Position numbers and translations under genes: made by a program. Under the pieces are notes generated by a model that saw only the letters and a program-made list of their open reading frames with translations, searched no databases and was not told where the DNA came from. 64,000 nt of DNA from Xiphydria camelus (Eukaryota > Arthropoda > Insecta > Hymenoptera > Xiphydriidae): the NCBI GenBank assembly GCA_963678675.1, contig OY783192.1, positions 26,534,288 through 26,598,287 of the forward strand, written 5' to 3'. Position 1 is the first letter of the stretch; every line of letters starts with the position of its first letter. Below are positions 45,533 through 58,012 of the stretch, one piece after another.

Positions 45533-45867
45533 TTTTTTTTTTTCACCCTCAACTATGCTCAGATCCATCAATGTGTGATTGTGTGAATTTAATTCTTTCT
45601 CTCCATCCTCGATTTAGTTCTGTACTAGTTTTAGGTAGTACCTTCATCATCACTTTCTTTACACGTTGCCTCTCACGAAACTCTTTTGCCCGTTGTTTTC
45701 CTGTTTTTGCCATAATAATTTTAATAAAACACACACGCGAAAGATTGTTCAGTGTTCATTGACGTTTACGAAATGGAAAGTTTATTTAACACGTTGCCTG
45801 TCACTGTACTATTTCGACCGTTCTGTGGCCTTTTTTGCAATAATAATTATAAATTAACACACACACT

Positions 45868-45887
45868 CGCGCGCGCGCGCGCGCGCG
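45868..45887. repeat. (CG)n microsatellite
   Basis: About 10 CG units after a CA run. Alternating purine-pyrimidine DNA of this kind can adopt the Z form. Confidence 0.95.
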
Positions 45888-46674
45888 AAAGAATGTACAT
45901 GCACGGTGGTTACTCGAGAAAAGTCGCGACTCCGATCGCAGACTACACGAGCTCCGTATGGCCGGCCACTCGATACGGTAAAATCTGGAAAATTAAAAAT
46001 GCGACAAACGAAATACAAACAACTCATCAGTAACTCTGCGCCCTCTAGTCTGGTTTCTCCCAAGCGCTCAAAAAGGGTTCTAAACGCTAGATTTATGGTG
46101 AGCCTAACAGTCCTCTTAGTGGAGGTGCGACACTGCGTCGCCTCGTAATATGAACAATAGCTTCCATTGCCCGAAGAAACCCTCTCGAGCAACACAAACC
46201 AGACCCCCTCTGCACAGTCTAAACCGGGATTGATTTTTGCTTCATTTATTCTTCAGTTTCAAATTAATAACTATAACATGTGCGATCAAGAGTAGATCTC
46301 CTCGAGGTCGTAAATCCCGAAGGCACTACTGCGTGACACGACTAGTGACCGAAAATGTGGTGTGGTGGATTTAAACCGTATCGGTTAGTTGAAATGATTT
46401 AACACTGCGCTCACACAATATTACTGGTGATTATATTGGATTCAAAGAGATACAGTAATTCCGTGATGTAGCCGTGGTTTACAATTAGATACACTGCGAG
46501 GTTGTTTTGAGGGAAAGGTGTGGGACTGCGAACGCATTCGCAACCCCCATTCACCAAAACATACCGCCCGCCTCGCTGTTGCGACCGATGTACAGATTAG
46601 ATCTAGATTAGTGCGTTACTTAGGTTGCGATAATAGTGAGAGGTAAGAAATGACGTAGAAGTCCCCTTTGCGAC
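45888..46674. other. Inserted DNA without a recognised gene
   Basis: Opposed ORFs at 45854-46195 (-) and 45906-46148 (+) overlap each other; neither has a motif I know. Confidence 0.35.
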
Positions 46675-46975
46675 GGAACACATATTTTGCGAGGCTGGCC
46701 CGCGAGGCTGCCGCGCAAGGCAGCCTTAAGACATTTTTGCCTCGGAATATGTAGACAAACGAACGGCGGCAGCTTCACTAGGCAAGGCGATTCAACACGT
46801 GGCACGCTTCGCGCGGCGGCTTCGCGAGCCAGCCTCGCAAAGTCAACACATGTGGCTTTAACGTACGCACGGTCGGGAGCGACGGAATGGGGCAGAGTCG
46901 ACAGCGGTGTATTGGGACAGGGTCGAGAGCGCTGTATGAGTGAGACACGGTCGAGAGCGGTGGAGTGTGTGGGTT
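46675..46975. repeat. GC-rich palindrome and 36-bp tandem repeat
   Basis: GCGAGGCTGGCCCGCGAGGC (46690) faces GCGAGCCAGCCTCGC (46828). It is followed by three copies of a GGTCGAGAGCGGTG-type unit, 46870-46965. Confidence 0.65.
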
Positions 46976-47044
46976 TCGTTACGATTTTCGTCTCCTGGGG
47001 CGCGCATTCAGTACCCTCCGCAAAGAAGTTTCACTTCAAAAATT

Positions 47045-47160
47045 GTTAGGTACATATTGTGCGTCAAATCAAACGGTACAACTTTTATTAAAGAAGTTTT
47101 TCTGAAGTCACGCTCGTTTGGGAGATATATGCTATTATCCACGGTGGTTGGGACACCTGG
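47045..47160 (+). repeat. Right piece of the 31.6-31.9 kb repeat
   Basis: TAGGTACATATTGTGCGTC through CACGGTGGTTGGGACACC matches the complement of 31605-31735. Confidence 0.75.
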
Positions 47161-49004
47161 TATATATTTTCTCATTGTGTATTAAATCTTCCCGACATGC
47201 AGTCATAAATGCATATCGATAATTCTTTTATTACCATTGGTCATATGCCGACAAAAAATGATGAATTTCATGATAGAGAAACCCTAAAGTAAGTATTCAA
47301 GTTCTATAATTTTTTATAAATCTGTAACCTGGAATAGAAAGGGCGGATGTCCTAAAATTCAAGTTTTGGGATAAATGTATATTCTAGAATAAAAAGCCCG
47401 ATCTTTTCATTGAGCACGGTTAAATGCCTGAACTTTAAGGCATAAAAATCACAGTTTCCCTAACAAATTAGCAAAAGAAATGAATTTACATTATCCTATT
47501 TGACTGCACTCGCCCTTTCTATTCCAAGGTACAGAAATGTTCATAATCAAAAATATATTATATGGACTGTGTCATGTTGCAAATATTGTTTTATTGTGGA
47601 ACATTGTTTCATCCATCATAACTTTATCCAAACTTTCGCTAATCCAAACCAGGCCTGGTCAGAATTGATTCGAATAATCGAAGTCCTATTGTATTCCTTG
47701 TATTTTACCTAGAGTAAAGTATTGCAATTTGATGGCATAAGTATGTTGGTGATACTTTTTCTAAAACTGTTTTACAACTGACCTATTAATCTAAAGCATT
47801 GAAATCGCACGGACAGATTCCCTGATTCATGTAGTATACACGTATGTACAATGAAATACGGGTCCGGAGGTTGGCTTGTTTGTATGTAAGAGAACTTTTT
47901 TACGAAACGAACGCCTAGTTCCTTAACTGGAAGACATGTTTCACAAACCTAATTGTAACTTACCGTTATTCGGCTAAATAATGAAGATAAACATTTATTT
48001 ATGGTTTATTGTTATTCAACGTATAATTTTATAGAGTTTTATTATTGAAATCAATGGTACACGAAACACACACACATAGTTTTAAAATTACAAAAGTACT
48101 TTATGTTCTGAGGTATCACCAAATGACCTGTGACTGAGACTATCACCAACTTACCTGAATCAATTAAATTTAACTTCACAGAACTTAGTGCCAAAGCAAA
48201 AATATAGACAATATGAGTCAGCGGATACGGTCTGAGCAAGTTAAATGGTTTATGAACAACATTTGTTCATGTGCCAAGTTTCCCGAGAAATGAATATTCC
48301 TCAGTCGACTTAGAAATATTACATATGTAAATAAAAATGAAAATGAAAACGAAAGTGCTGTCGTTCGGGATTTCCCGAAATTGAATAGATCATTTATTTT
48401 GCCATTAAGAAAAAAACTCATACAGCATAGAGAGAGTCAGAGTGCTTAAATTTCCGTGTACCTTATCATAGTAATTGTCAATGGAGTACTGACAACGAAG
48501 AATCCTTCATGTGCGATGGTTGCGCCGAATCACCAGATTCTGATCGATTGACGTTCTTCTATATACTTCTTACTGGTTCCTGTACTTATGTTTAAAGTTT
48601 TTAAATACCTTTCATTATATTATTTTTGTATCACCAAATTACCTCACCAGCATCAACAAATTTTAACTCACCTATAATCCAATTACCTATTCATGCAACA
48701 TATTTTTCGCGGTTACATTTTACCTTTAATTTTATAATTTTACATTAACCGATTAATATGAGTTATCAGGTCAAATATCAAGCTTTTCTGTGAATATAAT
48801 ATATTGATCTGAACTTGTTCACGTATCGAGTTATTCAAGTATAACTAAAAATATCCCCAAATTACCTTACTTTACCCTACATGTAACAATGTTTCTATTG
48901 AGGAACATATTAGTCACTGGAAAGGCGGCAAAGAGGAACAAAATTCTTCCAATCCCTTCCACAATAGTACCTAATATTCTCATTTCGAGAAACGCCTTGA
49001 TTAA
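47161..49004. other. Quiet intron DNA
   Basis: AT-rich, no supported ORF, no long inverted repeat. Confidence 0.45.
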
Positions 49005-50035
49005 GGTCGGGACATACATTACCGGGCCGTGCCAGAGCCGCAGCACGGCCGAGTATCATCCGTCGTCCGGCGGATGATCTGTCCAATAGAATCAAATGCT
49101 TTTGTTCTCACTTTAAGGTCGGGACATACATTACCGGGCCGTGCTAGGGCCGGAGCACAGCCGAGTATCGTCCGTCGTCCGGCGGACGATCTGTCCAATA
49201 GAATCAAATGCTTTTGTTCTCACTTTACCGGGCCGTGATCGGCCGTCGCTAACGGACCGTCACCGGGCCGGGCCAGTTAAGGTCGGGACATACATTACCG
49301 GGCCGTGCCAGGGCCGGTGCACGGCCATCATTCGGCCCTGGCACGGCACGTTAAAGGGTGAGACATACATTACCGAGCCGTGTCAGGGTCGAACACGGCC
49401 GAAGAGGAAGAAATGGTCGGAACCCTTGCACGGCACGTGTATCTAGGAACCACACATGTCCGTCAGTCGTCAGTTGTCTTGGAAACTGCTACGTTGCTAG
49501 GCGCTAAAACACGCAAATTACGGAAACACGAGAAGCGCGGCCGGACCGTCACCGTAAAAAGTAAAACTGAACTAACTGGCCCGGCCCGGTGACGGTCCGT
49601 TAGTGACGCCCGGTCACGGCCCGGTAAAGTGAGAACAAAAGCATTTGATTCTATTGGACAGATCGACCGCCGGACGACGGACGATACTCGGCCGTGCTCC
49701 GCCCTGGCACGGCCCGGTAATGTATGTCCCGACCTTTAGTTCAGTTTTACTTTTTCACGGTGACGGTCCGGCCGCGCTTCTCGTGTTTCCGTAATTTGCA
49801 TGTTTTAGCGCCTAGCAACGTAGCAGTTTCCAAGACAACTGACGACTGACGGACATGTGTGGTTCCTAGATACACGCGCCGTGCAAAGGTTCTGACCATT
49901 TCTTCCTCTTCGGCCATATTCGACCCTGGCACGGCCCGGTAATGTATGTCTCACCCTTCAACGTGCCGTGTCAGGGCCGAATGACGGCCGTGTCGGCCCT
50001 GGCACGGCCCTGTAATGTGTGTCCCGACCTTTATG
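49005..50035. repeat. GC-rich fold-back island
   Basis: AAGGTCGGGACATACATTAC followed by CGGGCCGTGC starts units at 49009, 49115 and 49278; inverted units occur between 49630 and 50033. Each unit contains smaller hairpins (GTCGTCCGGCGGACGA; CCAGGGCCGG with CCGGCCCTGG-type partners). The inner arms share GGAACCACACATGTCCGTCA and CAGTTGTCTTGGAAACTGC. ORFs here follow the symmetry and are not genes. Confidence 0.85.
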
Positions 50036-50708
50036 AATCATCCGAGGAAGAAAAAGATCAGTGAAGGTTTGCCGGCACGCAACGGCATCACTTCGGGGCA
50101 CTTCTTTCGGTTCAACACGCTCCTCACAAGGTCTTCGGGCGACGATTAATTCCCGATACTTTCTCTAGAGTGCCTTTTCCATCCTCCCTTCGCGTACTCC
50201 TGAAGATGCTCGTACATCCTACCGTCCGTTCGCCGTCACAGCCCTGTACGGACGAAGCTTTCGCCTACCGAGCCAAACGTCCGGCGCGATAACGATGACA
50301 AATCGCATCCCGCCAGAAATTGGCGAAGGTTTTCGGTAAATCGGAACTGCTTGGGTAATAACGCGGCAATATTCTCCGGAAGAGAAGAAATGCTTTCAAA
50401 ATGTTTTCCCGTCATTCGTCTCACTTAGGCGTAAGTTATGCCAATAAGGTATAGTTATAGGTATAGTTGAACCGCGGGACGCGTCTACCGTACGGATATA
50501 CACGGATAATTTTGCGCGTGGGGATTGATGGATATGAAAACAGACCAGAGGCGACTCTCCTGATCGTGATCCGTTCTCTCCTGCGCGCTCTCAGTGCGAC
50601 GGGATACCGTGACCCTCTGTTATTGACGCGTTGACGCAGGTCAACAGTTTCGAGCCGGTCAGATTGGCGAGGGAGTTAAATTGACCTTTGTGATCCTGTT
50701 TGCTGCAG
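50036..50708 (+). other. End of the receptor intron
   Basis: Higher GC, no repeats seen, ending with TTTGCTGCAG at 50699-50708 as splice acceptor. Confidence 0.6.
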
Positions 50709-50769
50709 GGTCCTGTCTCTTTTGATGGCGCCGACCGCGTTGGGATCACTGCTTTCTATCAGATGCAAG
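50709..50769 (+). CDS. GABA-B-R3: GABA-B receptor (subtype-3-like), next exon
   Basis: This 61-bp exon encodes GPVSFDGADRVGITAFYQMQ plus one base of the next codon. It continues the ligand-binding domain directly from the exon ending at 24005: VGVS joins GPVSF, as in GABA-B receptors, where a GPVxF...DRxGxxxFxQ segment follows. TGCTGCAG precedes it and GTGAGT follows at 50770. Entry is phase 0 and exit phase 1. The next exon, expected to begin with the remainder of a glycine codon and the end of the extracellular domain, was not found in 50770-64000. Confidence 0.9.
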
Positions 50770-51940
50770 GTGAGTGGCAATTAATTTAGTGTACGATATT
50801 GTAACTAGATCAGGATGAAAAGGGAATCAAAAGAGTTGAGAATGTTGAAAAGCGTTTCTAATATAAAAGGCCTGTGAATAACCAGTTTCACGGAAGTGTA
50901 AGGCTGTTTAAGCTTTATTTGCGAAACTGAAAAGCTCGCCGTCGTATTTATAATTAAGGGACCGGTACATTATTCAAATCCCATAATGGGAATATTTGAT
51001 TGCCATAGTTCGTATTTCTTCCTTTTGCTATTAAAAACAGCTATTTCTACTTGGATTATCTTGCAAAACTGCGACGTTAATACTTTGCGATTTTTTACAC
51101 GTGTAATGAGACATTGCAAAGAATAAATTCTTTGGAATATTTCTTATTGGTATATTTACTTTTGTCCGTAATATAAATTTCAAATGATTATTTGGAAAAA
51201 TAAATGTTTCAGCGTTGGACTGAATTTTTCCAAGTCTAATATGTTCCCAAGTCGAAATACGTCGGAGACGGAAAAAAAATATTTAGGATCTTTACGCCTA
51301 AAAGAGAACTCATATTACTATCATGGTTGACTTATTCAAAATCTGTACGATCACAACAGATTCAATAATATTCGATTCGAGGTACTAAAGAGAAAAAATG
51401 GTAGCACCACGAAATTATTATTTCAATAAATCCAAATCTTATCGAACCGCACATTAAAGCAAAATCTGAGTAAACCAGCCCTGTGCGATAATTGACCCCA
51501 TTTCTATAGTTGCCACGCAATTGTACACCTAGACCCCGGTGTATTTTCCCTACGTAAAATTCGTTGAGTAATTGTATAAGCCCCACAACCCACCCTTAAT
51601 GAAGTATCCGGTGAAATCGATGATTCGGCCAGACTCTAATTTGATCAGTAATACGTTCGAACTGTGACATATCGACAAGATTTAATTTGAATTAATGACT
51701 TGAGAGAACGGATAGCGGAAATGTATGGCAAATGGTTGTACAGCAAAATTTTACGATATATTTAAGATACTTTAAAAATAATCAAATCCCGACATTATTT
51801 ACGTTGGTATGTATTGTAGTTATCAACAAAACGTGACATTATGTGCTAAACGTTAATAAGAAATACATAACGGGTGGGGAGAGGGGATTCAAAATCTTAA
51901 AAATTTGCGTGACGTAATATGTGAATAGCCCCTAATTTTC
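50770..51940 (+). other. Next receptor intron, quiet part
   Basis: Donor GTGAGTGG at 50770, then AT-rich DNA with no repeat or ORF that I can support. Confidence 0.5.
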
Positions 51941-52288
51941 AGAAACACAGAAACGTAAATAATAGCAGATAATTTGGAAAAACGACGAGAAAAGAATAAT
52001 AATGAAAATAGTATTGTACGTAGAGGCAATTTCATCGAAAAGAAATAATATGCTACGTGTGTGTAACCACAGTATTTCCTCCCAAATATATCCCGACATT
52101 CCCATTTCGAAATTACAGTGCGTAATTCGACAACTGTCCACAGAATAAACTACGGTGCTTGCATTTGCTCTTGCATTTGCTCGATCAACTGACAGGCTAT
52201 TCTTAATATACATAAGTAGGTAATCTGCCCAACTATGAAGAAAGGCAGTAACAAGCAAAACAAATCGAAGTGCGTCTTTTGGTACCAC
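51941..52288 (-). pseudogene. Possible chemoreceptor-like membrane fragment
   Basis: A 118-codon minus frame has two hydrophobic segments (ALRFVLLVTAFLHSWADYLL and TIFIIILFSSFFQIICYYL). Between them is ILWLHTRSILFLFDEIASTY, resembling the L-H-x2-L...E-I-x-S-x-Y segment before the penultimate helix of insect gustatory receptors. The ORF ends soon after, without the C-terminal TYhhhhhQF-type motif. A short inverted duplicate of its start lies at 52425-52460. It may be a single-exon relic or chance hydrophobic sequence. Confidence 0.22.
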
Positions 52289-54300
52289 TGAATATCTTGA
52301 ATTATTTTGTACCCAAATTTCGTACCCTTTTGTAGTGTTAAAACTAAGTTTTATAAGTAATCTGTCTTGGAAACCCTTCGGCTAAAGGCATCGAAGTTAA
52401 AGATAATTTTCCACAAATTTGTCGGTTAGCAGTTACTGCCTTTCTCCATAGTTGGGCAGTAATAGGATCGTAGCAAGTATATCTTACGACTTCAGAAAGA
52501 AATTGTTCAGATGACTACGTATAAATGCTCGGCACGGAATTTATGGTTATTTGAAACGAAGATGATCATAAGTTATTATAATGAAGTTACATTTTTTGTC
52601 CTTGGCGCGAGTATCTACCGAGTTTATTAATTGCAATTACAGATTAAATTATTCATTAGCTGCGAAAAAAGAATGCACTCATAAGTGCAATTCTAAATTT
52701 AATTAATGATTATTTTAAATATAATTCCAATTAGTTACTGTAGTGAAATTATATCTGACTACTATATTCTTAATTTTTTAATTCTTAGTATGGAGTATAC
52801 ATTTTCAAACTATAATTATAAAATATTATGAAGATAGATGAACAAATCTCACAAATGCAGTTAGGTCTGTTTTATTTCATTATTAACAATAAAGCAACAA
52901 AGGATTCGTAAGGATATACTGATACTATTATACCAATATATTTCAACCCCTCTACTCGTTAAAGTAATGATGTCTATTTCGTAGCCGAGTTAAAATGCTA
53001 AATTCAATGCTCGATAGTTTTTTAAACTAATTCGAACAACTTTAAAACGCCCTAATTTCTGTGATTTTATTGGGAATAAGGGACTACGTTAATTATTAAT
53101 TAAAATCGCAAAGAAGCTCTTCATTATTTTAATCAATAACCAACTGAAAACTAACATTACATACCCCTTCATACTAACGATTTTCTCAATTATATTTCGT
53201 GATTGCAGTCACAATAGCGAGTAATTGTTGTGTTTCGTCAAGTCACTGATGTGTGTATAATTGATCATTAAAAATTCTATTGAAATTCACTTTTCTTTTG
53301 ACTTCGACTACATTACAAGCGTAATTAGTTAGTCAATTACGGATCTAATTAGTGGAATATAATTAGACTAGCATGGAACCATCTCTCGAGTAGGTATAGT
53401 AAAGTTCCGAACGTATAATTTACAGTAGGGGAGAATCGTACGCGCGCGAATAGTGCAATCAACTGGATAATTAGAAATAACGATGTTGGAGAGACTAACG
53501 AGAAGGTCTAAGGGAGATAATTCAATTTAAAAAAAAAGAGGAATCATCGGATGAAGCGTAATATTCGTCCTCGATTATTACCTGTCACGTTCGATTCCGG
53601 AAATGAAATTACAAAATTCCCGCATTTCAATTCCCCGGTCACCGCTATGTACGATACCTACGTTAATGACACCGTGCCACTACACTTCGGAATAAACTGC
53701 CACTCTAAACTTAGTTCGATCTATTCCTCCACCCCCCACCCTCTCAATCCCGAGTCCATCTCCTTCGTTGATCTCGATCTCGAACATCGATATATACAGC
53801 CCTCCACGCGCCGCAAAAGAGACGTTAAAACCACCGTGTTGATAAGACGAGAAGGCTCCAAATCGCGGGCGGACGTAACGTCGGGAGAGAGCGAGGAATA
53901 AATTGAAGAAACGCGGGAGGGTTGATGGAAAAAGGGAGAAAAAGTAAAGGCCGGGTCGCGGAAGAAATGGGACGCTATACGAACGCGCACTACGGCGTCT
54001 TCCGTTAAAAGAGGGTAGTAATCGGATTCGTTCGAATTGACGACGATACTATCGACGTATTCCTCTCGCGATCGTTAAAAAACAGTTCGTTAGGGCTAAC
54101 GACGACGGGCGAGTATTTCGGGATTTAATACCCGACGCACGAATTCCTCGTTATCCGAAGATCGAGGATGCTTTGTCTTCTGGCTCCTCTCGGGCCTCCC
54201 ACTTCGACCTGGAATACTGGTCCGCAAAACCACATAGAGTTCAACCTCCCACGTGTTTACCTCCCGGGACGTCGTTCAATGAAGATTCTATCACAGTTTC
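52289..54300. other. Intron-like DNA; GC-richer from 53.4 kb
   Basis: Nothing recognised to 53400. At 53425 GTAGGGGAGAATCG recalls the GGGGAG termini but has no partner. The ORF at 53551-53901 (ends SRADVTSGESEE) shows no domain. Confidence 0.35.
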
Positions 54301-54739
54301 TGTTACTCGATATCATTGATCGATAGGAAGATATATCGAATTTAGAGAATATGATAAAATCATAAAGAGCATCAAATAAATGATAATATAATAAATACAA
54401 TTATGCTACATATCAATCATTTTCATAACAGAATTTACGGAAGATATAACATTTCTATCATTTCTGCGATAAATGTCATTGATCCAGCAAGTACAAGATG
54501 TTCTTCTCTAATGAGGTAAAATATTCATAAATGTTACATCTTATATGACACGAAACAGCAACATCGGCGATAATACATAATTGAATCGGTAAGTTCAAGA
54601 ACAGTACAAGGCTACAAAATGGCGTTTTGACTTAAGATAGCCAAAATGTTTAAAATTCGAAGCTCCACATATTGTGCTTAAAACATTACAACATTCAAGA
54701 CTAACTCCGTCCTAAACACTGTCTACGTACGGCGTGAAA

Positions 54740-55273
54740 AACATTAAAAGTCCGGGACATGTACTGTCACTCATTAGAAGAAGCGACCGAGTCTTCTTAC
54801 CAGAGGAATATCAGGATATGATGGTATCTTGCAGGAAAAATAACTCGTTTACCTTTAACGAAATTACCTATAAAGATATTCTTGATTTTTAAAAATTGGT
54901 GGCCTTCTAGTTACAAAAAAAAACTGCTTCTATGATCCGCAAACCTGGTGATAGTACGCAAACATTTACTATTTCAAAGTATAGGCAGTTCGTTTATGAT
55001 AGTTTATCACCAGGATATGTTACAACCTATGAATATATAGATGATTTTGTTTCTTATACCTTTAAGCTCCTCAAACAAAACAAACCAAGTCCTGCTTTGC
55101 CAAAAGAACGTGCATATCAAGAACCGGTTCCTATAAGTCATAAGAAGATCGTTGATATTAAAAAATTCATGAAGTATATTAACGATAAAACACTGGAGTT
55201 TTACTATCATATAACTTCTTGGAAGCAAAGTTACGCAGATGAAGATCCTCTGGTAACTAAGTTGACAATATAA
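54740..55273 (+). pseudogene. Transposon-type ORF of unclassified family
   Basis: The upstream frame (GHVLSLIRRSDRVFLPEEYQ ... YKDILDF) is separated by a stop from the open frame 54932-55273: TFTISKYRQFVYDSLSPGYV, then an EYIDDFVSYTF segment, then a proline/lysine-rich PISHKKIVDIKKFMKYI and EFYYHITSW. This domain order (FxISxYRxF...SxxPG...IDGL/DF...PKxxAY...KKxxDIxKxxxYI...FY) is familiar from repetitive insect ORFs of unknown function. I cannot assign a superfamily. At least one frameshift or stop before 54932. Confidence 0.5.
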
Positions 55274-55416
55274 TGTTTCTTTAATTAACATTTTTGTTAA
55301 ATTTACTTAATAAAATATTTTTCACATGCTTAGCATCCTCCATTACAGTTTTCAAGAGCTTAACATACACAAAAATTCAAAAAAGTAGAACAAAAAAGAC
55401 TGAGTCCAAGAACAGT

Positions 55417-55420
<4 letters not shown>

Positions 55421-55475
<55 letters not shown>
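55421..55475 (+). repeat. (GA)n microsatellite
   Basis: About 27 GA units. GA runs bind GAGA factor in flies, but here the tract is inside transposon debris. CCAAGAACAGTAC beside it recurs inverted at about 55662. Confidence 0.98.
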
Positions 55476-55477
<2 letters not shown>

Positions 55478-56185
55478 TATACATTTTTTTCTTCTATAAC
55501 TTGGAGGGGAGTGATTTTTTCGGATGTTTTATTTTCAATTATCATTTACCCAAAAAACTATTAAGTACAACTTTTATATGATGGCCAACACCGTAACTTC
55601 ACTCATTGTGAAGTTATTATGTTTTTTCATTTCTTCTCAAAACTATCTTTATGCACTTGTACTGTTCTTGGACTCACCAAATCAATTCACGCATTGATTA
55701 TAAAATTACAGGGAAAAATGAATGTCCGTGGCTACCACGACTGTGGTAATTCTGACCATAATGCAAGATTATATGTAGGCCTAGTTATATATTATGTACA
55801 TACTCATATATCAGGTAAACATAGTGCACAGTATCTTTTATCAGTCAAGTGTGGTAAAACGCTTCTAGCTGTAAGTACCGCAGTATTTCATATATTATAT
55901 ACATATATAACTGCAGCCTGTATTACCAGCTGAACAACAGTAACAGCAGTGCAGTGCAGTGCTTGTCAACTTAATCAACAGTTATAACTACAGCACTGTG
56001 CGATTATCAGAATCACGCAATTATGGGTGTCAAAATTAAAAGTATTTCTTCCTATTTCTCTCTTTTCAACTGAATATTAATTGCAGCTAACTCTATTTAT
56101 ACTGCAATTATATATTCGTATGATTTGTTAGAAGGCTTAGCTTCATATATCAGCAACTTTTAACGAATTATATTTTGTTCTCTCT
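55476..56185. other. No supported gene
   Basis: Small ORFs only; AT-rich. Confidence 0.35.
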
Positions 56186-56262
56186 ATGGCTGGAATCGAA
56201 CGCAGGTCTTTCGGTTGACAGTCAGGCACTTCAACTATTCGACTATCTGAAACAACTTTACT
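56186..56262 (-). tRNA. tRNA-like sequence (pseudo-tRNA or SINE head)
   Basis: On the minus strand, GTTCGATTCC (complement at 56192-56201) is a canonical B box and GTCGAATAGTTGAAGTGCC has A-box spacing and resemblance. The anticodon arm is CTGACTGTCAACCGAAAG, which does not pair well as a functional stem. I favour a tRNA-derived SINE head or a pseudogene over a working tRNA. Confidence 0.5.
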
Positions 56263-56549
56263 TCCAAAATTTCGATTTCGCTATTTAAATTATCATAAAT
56301 ACGATGTAATCTACTATCGTCCCACTATCATTCGATGTATTTTGTGAGTAACCGGAATTCACTACTTGTGTGTACCGCCAGGATGATAAGCATAAAAGAG
56401 CATTCGAGCTGCAGCACATCCACGTGCGCACATGCGCGAACTATTCTACCACACGGTCCGAGCATGCGTAGCCACAACTGTAGTAAATGTAACTAGATAC
56501 GAGATGTTGTTTATATCGAACAATAGTAAGGACCTTTACCTGAAGGCCA

Positions 56550-57163
56550 TTAAACAATGAAAGGAATAAGAAGGAAGAAATAAGGATTTTAACCAATTAC
56601 ACACTGAGGAAAAAGTTTAGTTGAAACAATTAAATATTTTTAATTGGATGCTAATTATTTACTTCAATCAATTATATGTTTAAATCAATTATTTCGATCG
56701 ATCAATTTTTGATCAATAATTTAAATCGATTATTTAATAGGGAGTAATAATTAATTGATTCAAAGAATTGGTTTCATTGCACGATATTTTATAAGCCGAA
56801 TTCCAACTGGTTGGAATCTTTATCCCGTATAGAAATTGCTTGATCAGGCTCCTACAGGGCATGTCGCATATTTTTAATTTGGCCCAGTATAGGCACCATC
56901 AGGGCTTCCTCATCAGAATTATTGTGTCGGTAGTCTGACAAGAGTCTGACCAGAGCGTAGTCGGGTGTCCAAGTAATGCATTATCCATGGCGTAGCTTTT
57001 AAATACCCCGACAAACAAAGTGTAACATACCCTATCGGGAAGCTACTAACATTCCCGATCAAAACCTTGTCAATATTAGGGAACCTAATAGGGGCCCGCG
57101 ATTACAGCCTTTAAAGAATTTCTACACGGGATTCCTTATTTCTTATTCTTTTCATTGTGTAAT
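56550..57163. mobile_element. Possible TIR element
   Basis: AACAATGAAAGGAATAAGAA at about 56555 faces TTCTTATTCTTTTCATTGTG at 57141-57160, with further matching (GAAATAAGGA / TCCTTATTTC). The body is AT-rich with many ATCAATT repeats (56640-56760). Target duplication not resolved. Confidence 0.55.
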
Positions 57164-58012
57164 GAGCCTTAGTTCTGTGGAAAATCCAAACGTTTTATGT
57201 AGTATATCGAGCAGCGTAAACAAATTCTTCCTACATAGGCATACTGTGTCAGCGATACTAGTTCTTTAAAAGTATGATCAAACGCTCTGTGATAATAATT
57301 ATAATTACGTGATGCGGTAATTACAATTACAAGGTTTACCGCATTGTTATAGTACACTGAGAGAAAAGTGGGTAGTAAGATCTACCACAATCGCAAGGTT
57401 GACTTTTCCTGGTTACTGGCATCATATTTATGGTTTGACAGATCATGAATGCAGTCGAAATAACTTTTGTTGCGTGGTTATTGTAACAACGAGATTGTAG
57501 TTTATGATAGCCATGTACCATGGTTGAATTAACCACAAAAGTAGATCAATAATATTACTGAATGGTAGTATCAACTATACCTATAAAGAGGTTGGGGACA
57601 TCATTTGACTATGCTGTAAGTTGACCTGGTTACAGGAATCTTGATCTCTTGTTACTATAAACAGAATCTCACAGGTCAAAATAACTATGGAATTATGGTT
57701 GGCGCCAAAATCGACCACGATTTCTGGTTAAATTATGGTTCTTTTTACCAATTTTTTCTTTGAATTTAAGGATAACAAAGCACAGTGTAAGTGATACAAT
57801 ACAGTGGAGTAGTTAGTGACATTGAGCTAGATACGTATACCATGAAATAGAGTTAAATTTCATACCCCACAGTTACTTGGTAACTGTAACTACGTCATTT
57901 TTTCTCGTGATATATTGTATGTGTAAAATATTCGTCTATGAATGATATAAAGGATGTATTATACAGGGTGTAATGACCAAGAGGGCTGAAACAAGAGAAG
58001 CCTGAATAAATA
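57164..58012. other. Unassigned
   Basis: Only short ORFs. A lone CAGGGTGTAATGACC at 57965 and an ACACTGAGAGAAAAGTGGG at 57355 look like single transposon ends. Confidence 0.35.

Noticed and set aside
53551..53901. 116-codon plus ORF as a further receptor exon
   Set aside because: Sequence has no GABA-B features, lacks a convincing acceptor in the right phase, and shows no membrane segments.
55360..55545. Leu-Ser repeat minus ORF
   Set aside because: Translation of the (GA)n tract.
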